A stretch of 64,000 bases of DNA from Novosphingobium kunmingense (GTDB lineage: Bacteria; Pseudomonadota; Alphaproteobacteria; Sphingomonadales; Sphingomonadaceae): positions 620,001 through 684,000 of the forward strand of contig NZ_PHUF01000003.1 of the NCBI RefSeq assembly GCF_002813245.1. Direction: 5' to 3'. Below the pieces are notes generated by a model. It searched no databases, was not told the origin of the DNA, and saw only the letters and a program-made list of their open reading frames with translations. Each line of letters begins with the position of its first letter. Position 1 is the first letter of the stretch. Positions 1-8,958 of this stretch are shown here, in pieces. A program made the translations under genes and the position numbers.

Positions 1-132
1 AGAAGGCGACGACCGACCGTGGTCGCCGGTCTAGATCTTGGGAATACCGGGCCGGACTCCGCCGTGTCACGCCGTGTTCGGCTTTCGCGGGGGGAGCGCC
101 AGGCCGGCCCCATCGAAGGGTAAGCAGGGATC

Positions 133-756
133 ATGACAGGCACTGACCGGCACGAACACTGGGACGCGGTCTACACGGGCAAGTCGCCCACTGACGTCAG
201 TTGGTATCAGCATGCGCCCGCCCCTTCGCTTCGCGCCCTGGCCCACGCGGGAGCGGTGCCGGCCTCATCGCTGGTCGACGTGGGTGGCGGCGCGTCCAAC
301 CTGGTGGATGCCCTGCTTGCGCAAGGGTGGCAGGACCTTACCGTTCTGGACATCGCCGCGCCCGCGCTGGACACCGCGAAAGCCCGGCTCGGTCACCTTG
401 CCGACATGGTCAACTGGGTGGCGGAAGACATTACCGAATGGGTGCCGGAACGCACCTTCGACGTGTGGCATGACCGCGCGGTCTTTCACTTCCTGACCGA
501 GCAGGAGCAGCGCGAGGCCTACCAGAGGGCCTTGTTGCAGGGCACCGCCACGGGTAGCCATGTCATCATCGCAACCTTCGCGCTGGATGGACCGGAAAAG
601 TGCAGCGGCCTGCCGGTGCAGCGCTATGACGCGGCCGGTCTCGCGAGGCAACTGGGCGACCGCTTCGAACTGACGGACACCTGGCTCGAGGACCATGTCA
701 CGCCGTGGGGTGCGGTCCAATCCTTCAATTGGTGCCTGTTTCGACGGATTCGCTAG
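133..756 (+). CDS. class I SAM-dependent methyltransferase
   Basis: A 207-residue cytosolic methyltransferase of the class I Rossmann type. The SAM-binding motif I is visible as VDVGGGASN near residues 48-56, followed by an acidic residue at the end of the second strand (VLDIAAP) and a post-motif WHDRAVFHFL stretch typical of small-molecule methyltransferases. The ATG at 133 is preceded by AGGGA. The substrate cannot be read from the sequence; thiol, metalloid or small-metabolite acceptors are all possible for this family. It stands alone upstream of proB, separated by about 310 bases. Confidence 0.85.
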   Translation: MTGTDRHEHWDAVYTGKSPTDVSWYQHAPAPSLRALAHAGAVPASSLVDVGGGASNLVDALLAQGWQDLTVLDIAAPALDTAKARLGHLADMVNWVAEDITEWVPERTFDVWHDRAVFHFLTEQEQREAYQRALLQGTATGSHVIIATFALDGPEKCSGLPVQRYDAAGLARQLGDRFELTDTWLEDHVTPWGAVQSFNWCLFRRIR

Positions 757-1069
757 GAAGCGCTCGCGCGTCGGCGCGTCGGCATCGACCGAGCCCGCCC
801 GTCGGTCGCGGTGTCTCACGCGTGCTTTGCTGGCCGGCCGCAAACCGGCAGGGGAAAGCGATGCGCCAATCCCTCCGGCTTCACCGTCCCGAAATCGAAA
901 TTCACAGGTCAACGGCGATGCCATGCCCCCTCGCACTGCCGCCAAGCACCGTGTTTTCAGGTGTTTCGCCAGTGCCGAGACCGCGAAAGGTCACGTCGCA
1001 AACACTGTTCGTTCCATGGAGGTTCAACCCCCTGTTGCATCGCGGCGGCAATTGCGTAAGCGCACTGAC
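757..1069. other. intergenic stretch, nothing recognised
   Basis: About 310 bases between the methyltransferase stop and the proB start. An open frame continues upstream of proB here, but its residues are Arg/Ser/Pro-rich and do not resemble the ProB N terminus, so I treat it as non-coding. I looked for a rho-independent terminator, a T-box or riboswitch core and a small RNA gene and saw none I can support. A proB promoter must lie here or further upstream. Confidence 0.4.
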
Positions 1070-2200
1070 ATGACGATCGCGCGCCTTTCCGATCTGGCCG
1101 ATTTGTCCGCCTGTCCGCTGCTGGTGGTCAAGGTCGGCTCGTCGCTGCTCGTCGGCAACGACGGGGTGCGGCGCGACTGGCTCCAGGGGCTGGTGGCCGA
1201 GATCGCCGCCGCTGCCGCGCGCGGGCAACGGATAATCGTGGTGTCTTCGGGTTCGATCGCGCTCGGCGCGGCGCGGCTCGGGCTCGACAGGGGCGGGCGC
1301 GGCAGCCTGGCCGATGCGCAAGCCGCCGCCGCCGTCGGGCAGATCGCGCTGTCGGGGCTGTGGGCCGAACTGCTCGGCATCCACGGGCTGACTGCGGCGC
1401 AGCTGCTGCTCACGCTCGAGGATCTGGAGGACCGTCGGCGCTACCTCAACGCCACGGCGACGCTGACGCGTCTGCTCGATGCCGGTGCCGTGCCGGTGAT
1501 CAACGAGAACGACAGCGTCGCGACGCAGGAAATCCGCTTTGGCGACAACGACAGGCTGGCTGCGCGCGTGGCCCAGGCGGCGCAGGCCAGCGCGGTGCTG
1601 CTGCTGTCCGACGTCGACGGGCTCTACGATCGCAATCCCTCCGATCCGGCCGCTGTCCTGCTGCCCGAGGTCAAGGGCGTGACCGCCGAGGTCCACGCCA
1701 TGGCCAGCGGCGGCAGTTCGTCGGGCATGGGTTCCGGCGGGATGACCAGCAAGCTCCAGGCCGCCGAGATCGCCGAGCGCGCGGGCATCGCGCTGGCGAT
1801 CGCCTCGGGCCTCCACGACGCGCCGATCGCACGGGCGACGCAGCAGGGCGTGGGGACACTGTTCCTCGCCCGGCGCAAGGATGCGGGACGCAAGGCCTGG
1901 CTGGGCGGACGGCTGCGGCTGAAGGGCGCCTTGGTGGTCGATGCCGGCGCGGCGCGGGCGCTGTCCCGGGGGTCGAGCCTGCTCGCCGCCGGAATCGCCC
2001 GGGTCGAAGGCGAATTTCAGCGCGGCGATGCGGTCGCTGTTCGCGACGAGGCTGGCGCGACGCTGGCCCACGGACTTGCCGAATACGACGCGGTGGAATG
2101 CGCGCGGCTGATGGGACGGCAATCGGGCGATCACGCCGCGATTCTCGGCTACGCTCCGCGCTCCGCCGTGGTTCACCGCGACCAGATGGTAGTGCTGTGA
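1070..2200 (+). CDS. proB: glutamate 5-kinase
   Basis: Phosphorylates glutamate to gamma-glutamyl phosphate, the first and usually feedback-inhibited step of proline synthesis, in the cytosol. The 376-residue product has the amino-acid-kinase fold: KVGSS at about 21-25, SSGSIALG at 59-66, NENDSV at 145-150 and FGDND at 157-161. A C-terminal PUA domain covers roughly 280-370, so this is the long two-domain form (E. coli ProB is 367 aa). I place the start at the ATG at 1070 because homology begins there; the frame stays open upstream but is not ProB-like. The stop overlaps the GTG start of the next gene, suggesting translational coupling. Confidence 0.95.
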   Translation: MTIARLSDLADLSACPLLVVKVGSSLLVGNDGVRRDWLQGLVAEIAAAAARGQRIIVVSSGSIALGAARLGLDRGGRGSLADAQAAAAVGQIALSGLWAELLGIHGLTAAQLLLTLEDLEDRRRYLNATATLTRLLDAGAVPVINENDSVATQEIRFGDNDRLAARVAQAAQASAVLLLSDVDGLYDRNPSDPAAVLLPEVKGVTAEVHAMASGGSSSGMGSGGMTSKLQAAEIAERAGIALAIASGLHDAPIARATQQGVGTLFLARRKDAGRKAWLGGRLRLKGALVVDAGAARALSRGSSLLAAGIARVEGEFQRGDAVAVRDEAGATLAHGLAEYDAVECARLMGRQSGDHAAILGYAPRSAVVHRDQMVVL

Positions 2201-3108
2201 CGCTGGCTGTGACAGGGGCGACCGGCTTCGTCGGTCAGGCGCTGCTCGACCGCGCCGGGCAGGCGGGGGTCGAGGTGCGCGCGCTGGCGCGCCGCAGCCA
2301 GCCGGCCCGCGATCACGTCGAATGGGTCGCCGGCGACCTTGCCGCGACCGACCGTCTGCGCGAACTGGTCCGGGGGGCGGAAGCGGTTGTGCACATCGCA
2401 GGCGTGGTCAACGCGGCCGATGCCGCAGGCTTCGAAGCGGGTAACGTCTCCGGCACACTCAACCTCCTCGAAGCGGCGCTCGCCGAAGGCGTGCCGCGCT
2501 TCGTCCATGTCTCATCGCTCTCCGCTCGCGAACCCGACCTGTCGGCTTATGGTGCCAGCAAGGCGCGCGGGGAGAAGCTGGTCATGGCCAGCCCGCTCGA
2601 CTGGACGGTGGTGCGACCGCCCGGGATCTATGGTCCGCGCGACACCGAATACCTCGAGATGTTCAAGCTTGCCCGGCTGGGCCTGATGCCCGTGCCGCCC
2701 GAAGAAGGCCGCTCCTCGCTGATCCACGTCGACGATCTGGCACGCCTGCTGCTGGCGCTGGTGCCGGGCGGTGAGGGCGTGACGCACCAGGTGTTCGAAC
2801 CCGATGATGGGCACAAGGGCGGCTGGACCCATTACGAACTGGCCCGCGCGATCGGCTGGGCGATGGGCCGCCGGCCGAAGGTGTTGCACCTGTCGCGCGG
2901 CGCGCTGGAAAAGGTTGCCAAGGCTGACCGCCTGCTGCGCCGCGACAAGGCCAAGCTGACGCTCGACCGGGTCGGCTACATGACCCATCCCGACTGGGTG
3001 GTGGGCGAAGGCGCACGCCCGCCCGCGGCCTTGTGGCGCCCGCAGGTGCCGACCCGCGACGGGCTCAAGGCCACGGCCAGGTGGTACCGCGAAAAGGGCT
3101 GGCTTTAG
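2197..3108 (+). CDS. NAD(P)-dependent epimerase/dehydratase (extended SDR)
   Basis: A 303-residue extended short-chain dehydrogenase. The N-terminal GATGFVG dinucleotide loop starts at residue 7, and a Y-x3-K pair (YGASK) follows a conserved SSLS strand. The GIYGPRD and IHVDDLA motifs are typical of nucleotide-sugar epimerase-like and related oxidoreductases. The start is the GTG at 2197, whose last two bases are part of the proB TGA stop. The substrate is unknown; the coupling to proB does not by itself imply a role in proline synthesis. Confidence 0.85.
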   Translation: MTLAVTGATGFVGQALLDRAGQAGVEVRALARRSQPARDHVEWVAGDLAATDRLRELVRGAEAVVHIAGVVNAADAAGFEAGNVSGTLNLLEAALAEGVPRFVHVSSLSAREPDLSAYGASKARGEKLVMASPLDWTVVRPPGIYGPRDTEYLEMFKLARLGLMPVPPEEGRSSLIHVDDLARLLLALVPGGEGVTHQVFEPDDGHKGGWTHYELARAIGWAMGRRPKVLHLSRGALEKVAKADRLLRRDKAKLTLDRVGYMTHPDWVVGEGARPPAALWRPQVPTRDGLKATARWYREKGWL

Positions 3109-3118
3109 CGCCAGGACG

Positions 3119-3817
3119 TCAGCGCAGGGTGTTGTAGGGGTTTACCGCCGCGCCGTTGACGCGGATTTCATAGTGCAGGTGCGGCCCGGTCGACAGGCCG
3201 GTCGATCCGACATAGCCGATCACGTCGCCCTTGCGCACCGCCTGCCCCGGATAGACCGCCATCCGCGACATGTGCGCATAGCGCGAGGCGATGCCCTTGC
3301 CGTGATCGATCTGCACTGCCAGGCCATAGCCGCCGCGCCACCCGGCGCTGGCCACCATGCCGTCTAACGTGGCGCGGATCGGTGAGCCCGCGGCCGCCGG
3401 CAGATCCACGCCTGAATGCCCGCGCAGGGCGCCCAGCACCGGATGGGTGCGCAGGCCGAAGCCGCTGGAAATGTAGCTGGCCCTGACCGGCATGCCGCGC
3501 GGCAGGATGCCGCCGCCCAGAAGCGGCTTGATGCCGAGTGCAGCGGCTTCGAGGGCATCGCGGCGGCGGGTTGAGGCGACGATGTCGATCGGGCGACCAA
3601 CGAGGTCGAGCGCGCGGCCGACGGTAATTGGCGAAACAGGCGTTGCAGCAGGCTCCTCGCCCCAGTCGGCATCGGCGTCGGCCGCCTCGGTCACGGCCGC
3701 TTCGGACGCGGCGCGGGCCATCGCCACGTGGGCGCCGGGCAGCAACCACGCTGTCAGAAGAACCGGAAAGAACCTGCCAAGACGGGCAGGCGCGCAGGAT
3801 CGAACCATGCAGATCAC
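3119..3817 (-). CDS. M23 family metallopeptidase (LytM-type), secreted
   Basis: A 232-residue exported peptidase expected to cleave peptidoglycan cross-bridges in the periplasm. After a basic/hydrophobic signal segment (about residues 1-35) and an acidic Ala-rich linker comes the LytM domain. The zinc ligands are visible in H-S-G-V-D-L near residue 148 and in the C-terminal H-L-H-Y-E. The catalytic set looks complete, so an active enzyme is likely rather than an EnvC/NlpD-type activator. An alternative start at an internal Met four codons in is possible. The gene converges on the SDR gene upstream of it. Confidence 0.88.
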   Translation of the reverse strand: MICMVRSCAPARLGRFFPVLLTAWLLPGAHVAMARAASEAAVTEAADADADWGEEPAATPVSPITVGRALDLVGRPIDIVASTRRRDALEAAALGIKPLLGGGILPRGMPVRASYISSGFGLRTHPVLGALRGHSGVDLPAAAGSPIRATLDGMVASAGWRGGYGLAVQIDHGKGIASRYAHMSRMAVYPGQAVRKGDVIGYVGSTGLSTGPHLHYEIRVNGAAVNPYNTLR

Positions 3818-3941
3818 CCCTATCCATCGCCGGCTTTGCGCCGAGTCGTATGGCTACCCGTGTGCGGAGTTATACAACCATTGGGGCTGCACTGCGCGCT
3901 AAATCATGCCCCAGTCCGATTTCGGCACTGATTTGCCTGAC

Positions 3942-4883
3942 TTATTGTCGCGATGCGGCCTGGACCAGATGGCCGGCGGCGTGCAGCCTATCGAGGAATT
4001 CCGGGGTGTAGGCCGCTTCGGGATCGGCCCGGACACACTGGTCGAGGAAGATCGCATCCTCGCCCACCAGGATGCGCCAGCGATTCGCGCGGACGCCATC
4101 GAGAATGATCTGCGCCGCCTTGGCCGCCGATGTAGGAGCGTTGTCGCGGAAGCCCGCGTTGGCCATGGCGATCATCTGTTCATCGGTGAGCGCCTTGGTA
4201 TCGACGCCCATCGCCTCTAGGCCGAGCAGAAGTTCGTTCGACACGCCGCCCTGAATCGCCATGGAATTCCCCGCGATGTCGGTGCCGATGTGACCGGGCA
4301 TGACCACCGAGCAGGAAATGTGCGGCGCGTGCAGGCGCAGATCTTCGATCAGCGCCTCGGTAAAGCCCTTCACGCCGAACTTGGCCGCCGAATAGGCAGT
4401 GTGCGGCCGCCCCGGCCCGAGCGAGGCCCAGAAGCCGTTGACGCTGGAGGTGTTGACGATGTGTCCCTCGCTTGCGTTCTGCAGTAGGGGCAGGAAGGCC
4501 CGCACCCCGTTGATCACGCCGTAGAAGCAGATTGCAAAGGTGCGCTCCCACGCCTTGCGATCGCCGGCAACGAAGCTGCCGCCACCGCCGATTCCGGCGT
4601 TGTTGAACAGCAGGTGGATCTTGTCGGTGTCGAAATCGCGGCGCACCGCTTCGGCCCAGGCGTTCATTTCCTGCTCGATCGCGACATCGGCGCGGAAGGT
4701 GCTGACCTTGGTGCCCTGCGGCGCGGCCTCTTGGCAAAGACGCGCGGTTTCGGCCATGTTGGCTTCGGAAATGTCGCAGATGGCGACAGAACAGCCTTCA
4801 GCCGCCAGTGCCTTGGCCAGTTCGCGGCCCATGCCCGTGCCGCCGCCGGTGATCACGGCGATCTTGCCCGCAAAGTCCTTCAC
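3942..4883 (-). CDS. short-chain dehydrogenase/reductase, classical SDR
   Basis: A 313-residue classical SDR. It shows the TGGGTGMG cofactor loop near residues 10-17, NNAGIGGG, a catalytic serine in NTSSVN and the Y-x3-K pair in YSAAK. It is longer than the usual 250 aa because of a roughly 60-residue C-terminal extension. I chose the GTG at 4883, preceded by GGAGAG, although the frame is open further upstream. The substrate is unknown; the extension resembles SDRs acting on lipophilic alcohols, which is only a suggestion. Confidence 0.85.
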   Translation of the reverse strand: MKDFAGKIAVITGGGTGMGRELAKALAAEGCSVAICDISEANMAETARLCQEAAPQGTKVSTFRADVAIEQEMNAWAEAVRRDFDTDKIHLLFNNAGIGGGGSFVAGDRKAWERTFAICFYGVINGVRAFLPLLQNASEGHIVNTSSVNGFWASLGPGRPHTAYSAAKFGVKGFTEALIEDLRLHAPHISCSVVMPGHIGTDIAGNSMAIQGGVSNELLLGLEAMGVDTKALTDEQMIAMANAGFRDNAPTSAAKAAQIILDGVRANRWRILVGEDAIFLDQCVRADPEAAYTPEFLDRLHAAGHLVQAASRQ

Positions 4884-4975
4884 GATTCGCTCTCCCTCGA
4901 TCCTGTTTGCGACAGGAGGGACCGAACCGTAGCGATTTGCAATGCTTTTTGCGCGGCGCGGCCGCCGTGCAGACG

Positions 4976-5764
4976 TCAGAACGCCGGATCGTATCCAGGC
5001 GGCAGGTCGGTGACCGGCGACACGTCGGTGTGAATGCCGCATTCGGTCTTGTCCCAGCCGCGCCAGCGGCCCGAGCGCGGATCTTCGCCGGGGGCGACCT
5101 TGCTGGTGCAGGGCATGCAGCCGATCGAGGGATAGCCCTGTTCGACCAGTGGATGGGCGGGCAGTCCGGTGGCGGTGAAGTATTCGGCGATCTGGTCGGC
5201 CGACCAGTCGGCCAGCGGATTGACCTTGAGGCGGCCGGCAGAGTCGCTGGTATCGATCTCGAACCGGGCCAGGCCGGTGCGGGTTTTGCTCTGGAAGCCC
5301 TTGCGCCCGGTGAAGGTCGCATCGAAGCCGGTCATGGAGCGGGCCAGCGGCTCGACCTTGCGGATCTCGCAGCAGCCGTCGGGATCGTAGGACCAGCGCA
5401 GACCGGTTTCGTCCTTCTTGGCCAAGCTTTCGGCGTCGGGCGTCAGGTTGACCAGATTGGTCATACCCAGCCGGCTGACCAGCTCGTCGCGATAGTCCAG
5501 CGTTTCGGGGAAATGCTTGCCCGTATCGAGGAACAGCACCGGCACGTCCGGATCGATCGAGGCGATCAGGTGCAGCAGCACGGCGCTTTCCGCGCCGAAG
5601 CTCGAGACGACCGCGATCCGTCCCGCCAGGCCTTCCTTGATGACGGCGGCCAGCATCTCGCTGGTCGAACTGCCTTCGAAGCGCGCGTTGAGCGCAGCCG
5701 CATCCGCCGCGGTGAAGCGGGGTCCTGTGTCGAGCACGTCGATGCGGCGCGCCGGCTCAGCCAT
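4976..5764 (-). CDS. cysH: assimilatory adenylylsulfate (APS) reductase, CysH family
   Basis: Reduces activated sulfate to sulfite with thioredoxin as donor. The 262-residue protein carries the ECGIH active-site motif with Cys242 and also the two Cys pairs (Cys131-Cys132 and Cys216/Cys219) that bind a [4Fe-4S] cluster. This marks it as the APS-using bacterial/plant type rather than the cluster-free PAPS reductase of E. coli. The start at 5764 overlaps the end of the DUF934 gene by 8 bases. It is the last gene of the leftward sulfur run. Confidence 0.93.
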   Translation of the reverse strand: MAEPARRIDVLDTGPRFTAADAAALNARFEGSSTSEMLAAVIKEGLAGRIAVVSSFGAESAVLLHLIASIDPDVPVLFLDTGKHFPETLDYRDELVSRLGMTNLVNLTPDAESLAKKDETGLRWSYDPDGCCEIRKVEPLARSMTGFDATFTGRKGFQSKTRTGLARFEIDTSDSAGRLKVNPLADWSADQIAEYFTATGLPAHPLVEQGYPSIGCMPCTSKVAPGEDPRSGRWRGWDKTECGIHTDVSPVTDLPPGYDPAF

Positions 5765-6185
5765 GGCGCAGGGCCCAGATCGGGGCGCGGCCGTCGGTGG
5801 TCGGCTGGTAGACGTGATCGAAGCGGGCAAAGGCGGCTTCGGCGTCAGCGGGGTTGAGCGGCACGTCGGGCGCAAAGGCATCGAACCCGCAGCGGCGCAT
5901 GAACGCGATTTGGTCGACCAGCACGTCGCCTACGGCACGCAATTCCCCGGCATAGCCGGCTTCGCGCAGTAGGCGTGCTGCGGAATAACCGCGCCCGTCG
6001 CCGAACACCGGGAAGTTCACCTCGACCAGACGGATCCGGTCGAGGTGCGGCAGCAGGTCGCGGGCGTCGTCGCCCGGCTCAATCCGTACGGCAGCGGCGT
6101 TCGACTGCTCACCGAAGGAATCGACCGTGACGGCGGGATCGCCGACGGGTTCGTCGTCGCGGAACCGGAACTGCGGCTCAGCCAT
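5757..6185 (-). CDS. DUF934 domain protein of the sulfite reductase cluster
   Basis: A 142-residue DUF934 protein, a family almost always encoded between cysI and cysH in proteobacteria. Its biochemical role is unproven; an accessory role in sulfite reduction is inferred from context only. The ATG at 6185 overlaps the end of cysI by 8 bases. The frame extends upstream but into antisense-like sequence. The DYxxGGYS-type core is visible as GDGRGYSAARLLR near the middle. Confidence 0.88.
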   Translation of the reverse strand: MAEPQFRFRDDEPVGDPAVTVDSFGEQSNAAAVRIEPGDDARDLLPHLDRIRLVEVNFPVFGDGRGYSAARLLREAGYAGELRAVGDVLVDQIAFMRRCGFDAFAPDVPLNPADAEAAFARFDHVYQPTTDGRAPIWALRHG

Positions 6186-7806
6186 AAAGCGCCTCCTTGA
6201 ACGGCGCCATGCCGATACGGCGGTAGGTGTCGAGGAAGCGTTCGCCATCCTGACGGGTGGAAAGGTAGACTTCCGTGGCCTTTTCGACCGCGTCGACGAT
6301 GCCGTCCTCGTCGAAGCCCGGGCCGGTGATCTGGCCAAGCGAGGTGTCCGCGCCCTCGCAGCCGCCGAGCAGCAACTGGTAGTTCTCGACGCCCTTGCGA
6401 TCGACCCCCAGGATGCCGATGTGGCCGGCGTGGTGGTGGCCGCAGGCGTTGATGCAGCCCGAGATCTTGAGCTTCAGCTCGCCGATCGCCTCGCTCCTGT
6501 CCGACAGGCGTTCGCTGATTTTCTGCGCGACCGGGATCGAGCGCGCGTTGGCAAGGCTGCAATAGTCGAGCCCCGGGCAGGCGATGATGTCGCCGATCCG
6601 GTCAAGGTTCGCGGTGCCGAGACCTGCCGCATCCAGCTGCTGCCACAGGCCATAGAGATCGGCCTTCTTGACGTGCGGCAGGACGATGTTCTGGGCGTGG
6701 GTGACGCGCAGCTCGTCGAAGCTGTGGTCGCGGGCAAGGTCGGCCATCAGGCGGATCTGGTCGGCGCTCGCATCGCCCGGAATGCCGCCAACGGGCTTGA
6801 GGCTGATGGTAACGGCGATATAGCCAGGCTGCTTGTGCACGACGCAATTGGTGTCGACCCACAGCGCGAAATCGGGATCGCTGCGATCCAGGTCGTCGCT
6901 GGCGCCGGCTTCGAAGGCCGGATCGGCGAACTGGGCCTGGATCCGGTGCAATTCGGCCAGCGGCGGTTCGATCCCCTGGGTCAGAAGGTGGGCGAACTCC
7001 GCTTCGACCTGGCGGGTGTATTCGTCCTTGCCCAGCTCGTGGACAAGGATCTTGATCCGCGCCTTGTACTTGTTGTCTCGCCGTCCATATCGGTTATAAA
7101 CCCGAAGGCAAGCCTCCGAATAGGTTATCATCTGGTCGATCGGCACGAAGGGATTGATGCAGGGCGCGACCATCGGGGTCCGGCCCATGCCGCCGCCGAC
7201 ATAGAAAGCGGCGCCCACTTCGCCGGCATCGTTCTTCACCAGCTGAATGCCGATGTCGTGCAGGCGCATGGCGGCGCGATCGGTGTCGCTGGCGATCACC
7301 GCCATCTTGAACTTGCGGGGCAGGAACGAAAACTCGGGGTGGAAGGTGCTCCACTGGCGGATCAGTTCGGCATAGGGGCGCGGGTCGATCACCTCGTCCG
7401 CGGCGGCCCCGGCGTACTGGTCGCTGGTGGTGTTGCGGATGCAGTTGCCGCTGGTCTGGATGGCGTGCATCTCGACGCTGGCGAGGTCGGCCAGGATGTC
7501 GGGCGCGTCTTCCAGCTTGATCCAGTTGTACTGGATGTTCTGGCGGGTGGTGAAGTGGCCATAGCCGCGATCGTACTTGTCGGCGATATAGCCCAGCATG
7601 CGCATCTGCGCGCTCGACAGCGTGCCATAGGGAACGGCGACACGCAGCATGTAGGCGTGAAGCTGGAGGTAAAGCCCGTTCATCAGCCGCAGCGGCTTGA
7701 ACTGGTCCTCGGTGATATGGCCTTCGAGGCGGCGTTTCACCTGGTCGCGGAATTCCTCGACGCGGGCGTCGACCATGGCCTGGTCGTATGTGTCGTACTT
7801 GTACAT
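6178..7806 (-). CDS. cysI: sulfite reductase hemoprotein subunit (nitrite/sulfite reductase)
   Basis: Catalyses the six-electron reduction of sulfite to sulfide. The 542-residue protein has the two repeated ferredoxin-like plus siroheme domains. The [4Fe-4S]-siroheme ligands are visible as Cys410/Cys416 (C-x5-C) and Cys451/Cys455 (C-x3-C), and the siroheme anion-binding RQNIQ and TSGNCIRN segments lie in the N-terminal half. Its start codon shares one base with the DUF2849 stop. No flavoprotein CysJ is seen nearby, so the electron donor is probably ferredoxin, which is an inference. Confidence 0.95.
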   Translation of the reverse strand: MYKYDTYDQAMVDARVEEFRDQVKRRLEGHITEDQFKPLRLMNGLYLQLHAYMLRVAVPYGTLSSAQMRMLGYIADKYDRGYGHFTTRQNIQYNWIKLEDAPDILADLASVEMHAIQTSGNCIRNTTSDQYAGAAADEVIDPRPYAELIRQWSTFHPEFSFLPRKFKMAVIASDTDRAAMRLHDIGIQLVKNDAGEVGAAFYVGGGMGRTPMVAPCINPFVPIDQMITYSEACLRVYNRYGRRDNKYKARIKILVHELGKDEYTRQVEAEFAHLLTQGIEPPLAELHRIQAQFADPAFEAGASDDLDRSDPDFALWVDTNCVVHKQPGYIAVTISLKPVGGIPGDASADQIRLMADLARDHSFDELRVTHAQNIVLPHVKKADLYGLWQQLDAAGLGTANLDRIGDIIACPGLDYCSLANARSIPVAQKISERLSDRSEAIGELKLKISGCINACGHHHAGHIGILGVDRKGVENYQLLLGGCEGADTSLGQITGPGFDEDGIVDAVEKATEVYLSTRQDGERFLDTYRRIGMAPFKEALYG

Positions 7807-8102
7807 CAGATCACCCAGGTTCCGGCCTCGGGATCGGCCGGCTTCAATGTCAGGTCCATGCGTACGGTCGGGCCCAGTGCGCGGATGCGTTCCTTGATGT
7901 GCGCCGGGCGGACGCCTTCGGGCTCTTTCGTCGCGTCGACGGCATAGGCCGCGTTGACGCGGCGGGCCGCGCTTTCGCGCGCCAGGATGGTGTCGGCATG
8001 ATCGCCGACGTCGACCGCGTCCTCGACGTGGAGCGACCATTGCACTCCGTCCCACCAGGTAACCGCCCCGGTCTTGAGGTCGTTTCCGGTCAGTATCTTC
8101 AC
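7806..8102 (-). CDS. DUF2849 domain protein
   Basis: A 98-residue DUF2849 protein. The family is common in alphaproteobacteria directly upstream of cysI; its function is not established. The Trp-rich N terminus (VTWWDGVQW) and a central Ala/Arg-rich helix are visible. It starts at the GTG at 8102, which lies inside the first copy of a 20-base tandem duplication. The stop overlaps the cysI start by one base. Confidence 0.88.
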   Translation of the reverse strand: MKILTGNDLKTGAVTWWDGVQWSLHVEDAVDVGDHADTILARESAARRVNAAYAVDATKEPEGVRPAHIKERIRALGPTVRMDLTLKPADPEAGTWVI

Positions 8103-8133
8103 GTCGTAGCCTTTATCTTCACGTCGTAGCCTC
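8094..8133. repeat. 20-bp tandem duplication across the cobA/DUF2849 junction
   Basis: Two head-to-tail copies of a 20-mer (8094-8113 and 8114-8133) that differ only at the last base; both contain TATCTTCACGTCGTAGCCT. On the coding (minus) strand each copy carries a GTGA. In the upstream copy this supplies the cobA stop; in the downstream copy it supplies the DUF2849 GTG start. One copy alone would give a normal four-base stop/start overlap. Confidence 0.95.
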
Positions 8134-8895
8134 CAGCGCCAGGGCGCGCAGTTGTTCGGTGTCGGGCTCGGCGCAGACCTCGCCGATGACGATCACGGCC
8201 GGGCTCTTTACCCGTTCACTCGCAATCAGGGAGGGCAGGCCCGCAAGGGGCGCGCGCAGCACGCGCATCGCGGGCCGCGTCGCGTTCTCGATCACGGCGA
8301 CGGGCATGGCCGGGGACAGGCCATCGGCGATCAGCTTGTCGGCAATCGACTCGGCCGTGGCGACGCCCATGTAGATCACCAGCGTGCGGCCGACGCCGGC
8401 AAGCCCGGCCCAGTTCTGGTCGGACAGGCCCTTGCACTGGCCGGCAACGAAGCTGACGACCGAGGCGGCCCGGCGGTGGGTGAGGGGAAGCTGCGCTGCA
8501 GCGGCCGCGCCGATCGCGGCGCTGATGCCGGGCACGACCTGGCAGGGAACGCCGGCGGCGCGGCAGGCTTCGGCCTCTTCGCCGCCGCGGCCGAAAATGA
8601 ACGGATCGCCGCCCTTCAGGCGGACCACATCGTGGCCCTTCTGCGCCTCTGTCACCAGCAGGGCGTTGATTTCGTCCTGCTGCATCGTGTGGCGGGCGCG
8701 GTGCTTGGCGACCGAGATCAACCGTGCGCTCGCCGGCGCCATGGCCAGGATCGCGAGATCGACCAGCCCGTCATGGACGATCAGGCCGGCGCGCATGATC
8801 AGCCGCGCGGCGCGCAGCGTCAGCAGGTCGGGATCGCCGGGACCGGCGCCGACCAGCCAGACCGTTCCGGGGGTTGTAGATGCAGGGCTGCTCAT
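8119..8895 (-). CDS. cobA: uroporphyrinogen-III C-methyltransferase
   Basis: Methylates uroporphyrinogen III at C2 and C7 with SAM to give precorrin-2, the precursor of siroheme for CysI. The 258-residue protein shows VGAGPGDPDLLT at about 16-27, GGDPFIFGRGGEE near 95-107 and the VVPGISA loop. It has the length of the stand-alone SUMT rather than the fused CysG. The dehydrogenase/chelatase half is not in the window. Its stop codon lies in a 20-base duplication that separates it from DUF2849. Confidence 0.93.
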   Translation of the reverse strand: MSSPASTTPGTVWLVGAGPGDPDLLTLRAARLIMRAGLIVHDGLVDLAILAMAPASARLISVAKHRARHTMQQDEINALLVTEAQKGHDVVRLKGGDPFIFGRGGEEAEACRAAGVPCQVVPGISAAIGAAAAAQLPLTHRRAASVVSFVAGQCKGLSDQNWAGLAGVGRTLVIYMGVATAESIADKLIADGLSPAMPVAVIENATRPAMRVLRAPLAGLPSLIASERVKSPAVIVIGEVCAEPDTEQLRALALEATT

Positions 8896-8958
8896 GGTCA
8901 GCCAGATGGCGAAGCGGTTGCCCGCGCGCCAGCCACAATGCCTTTGCCGACCCCTAGA

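Noticed and set aside
695..1069. N-terminal extension of ProB
   Set aside because: The frame is open, but the residues have no ProB similarity and the enzyme starts normally at 1070.
6127..7947. 606-aa frame opposite cysI, and similar long frames opposite other genes (8152-9939, 11014-13281, 24508-26430, 30353-32647, 53121-54947)
   Set aside because: These are antisense shadows of well-supported genes in high-GC DNA. Their products are Arg/Gly/His/Ala-rich with no recognisable domain.
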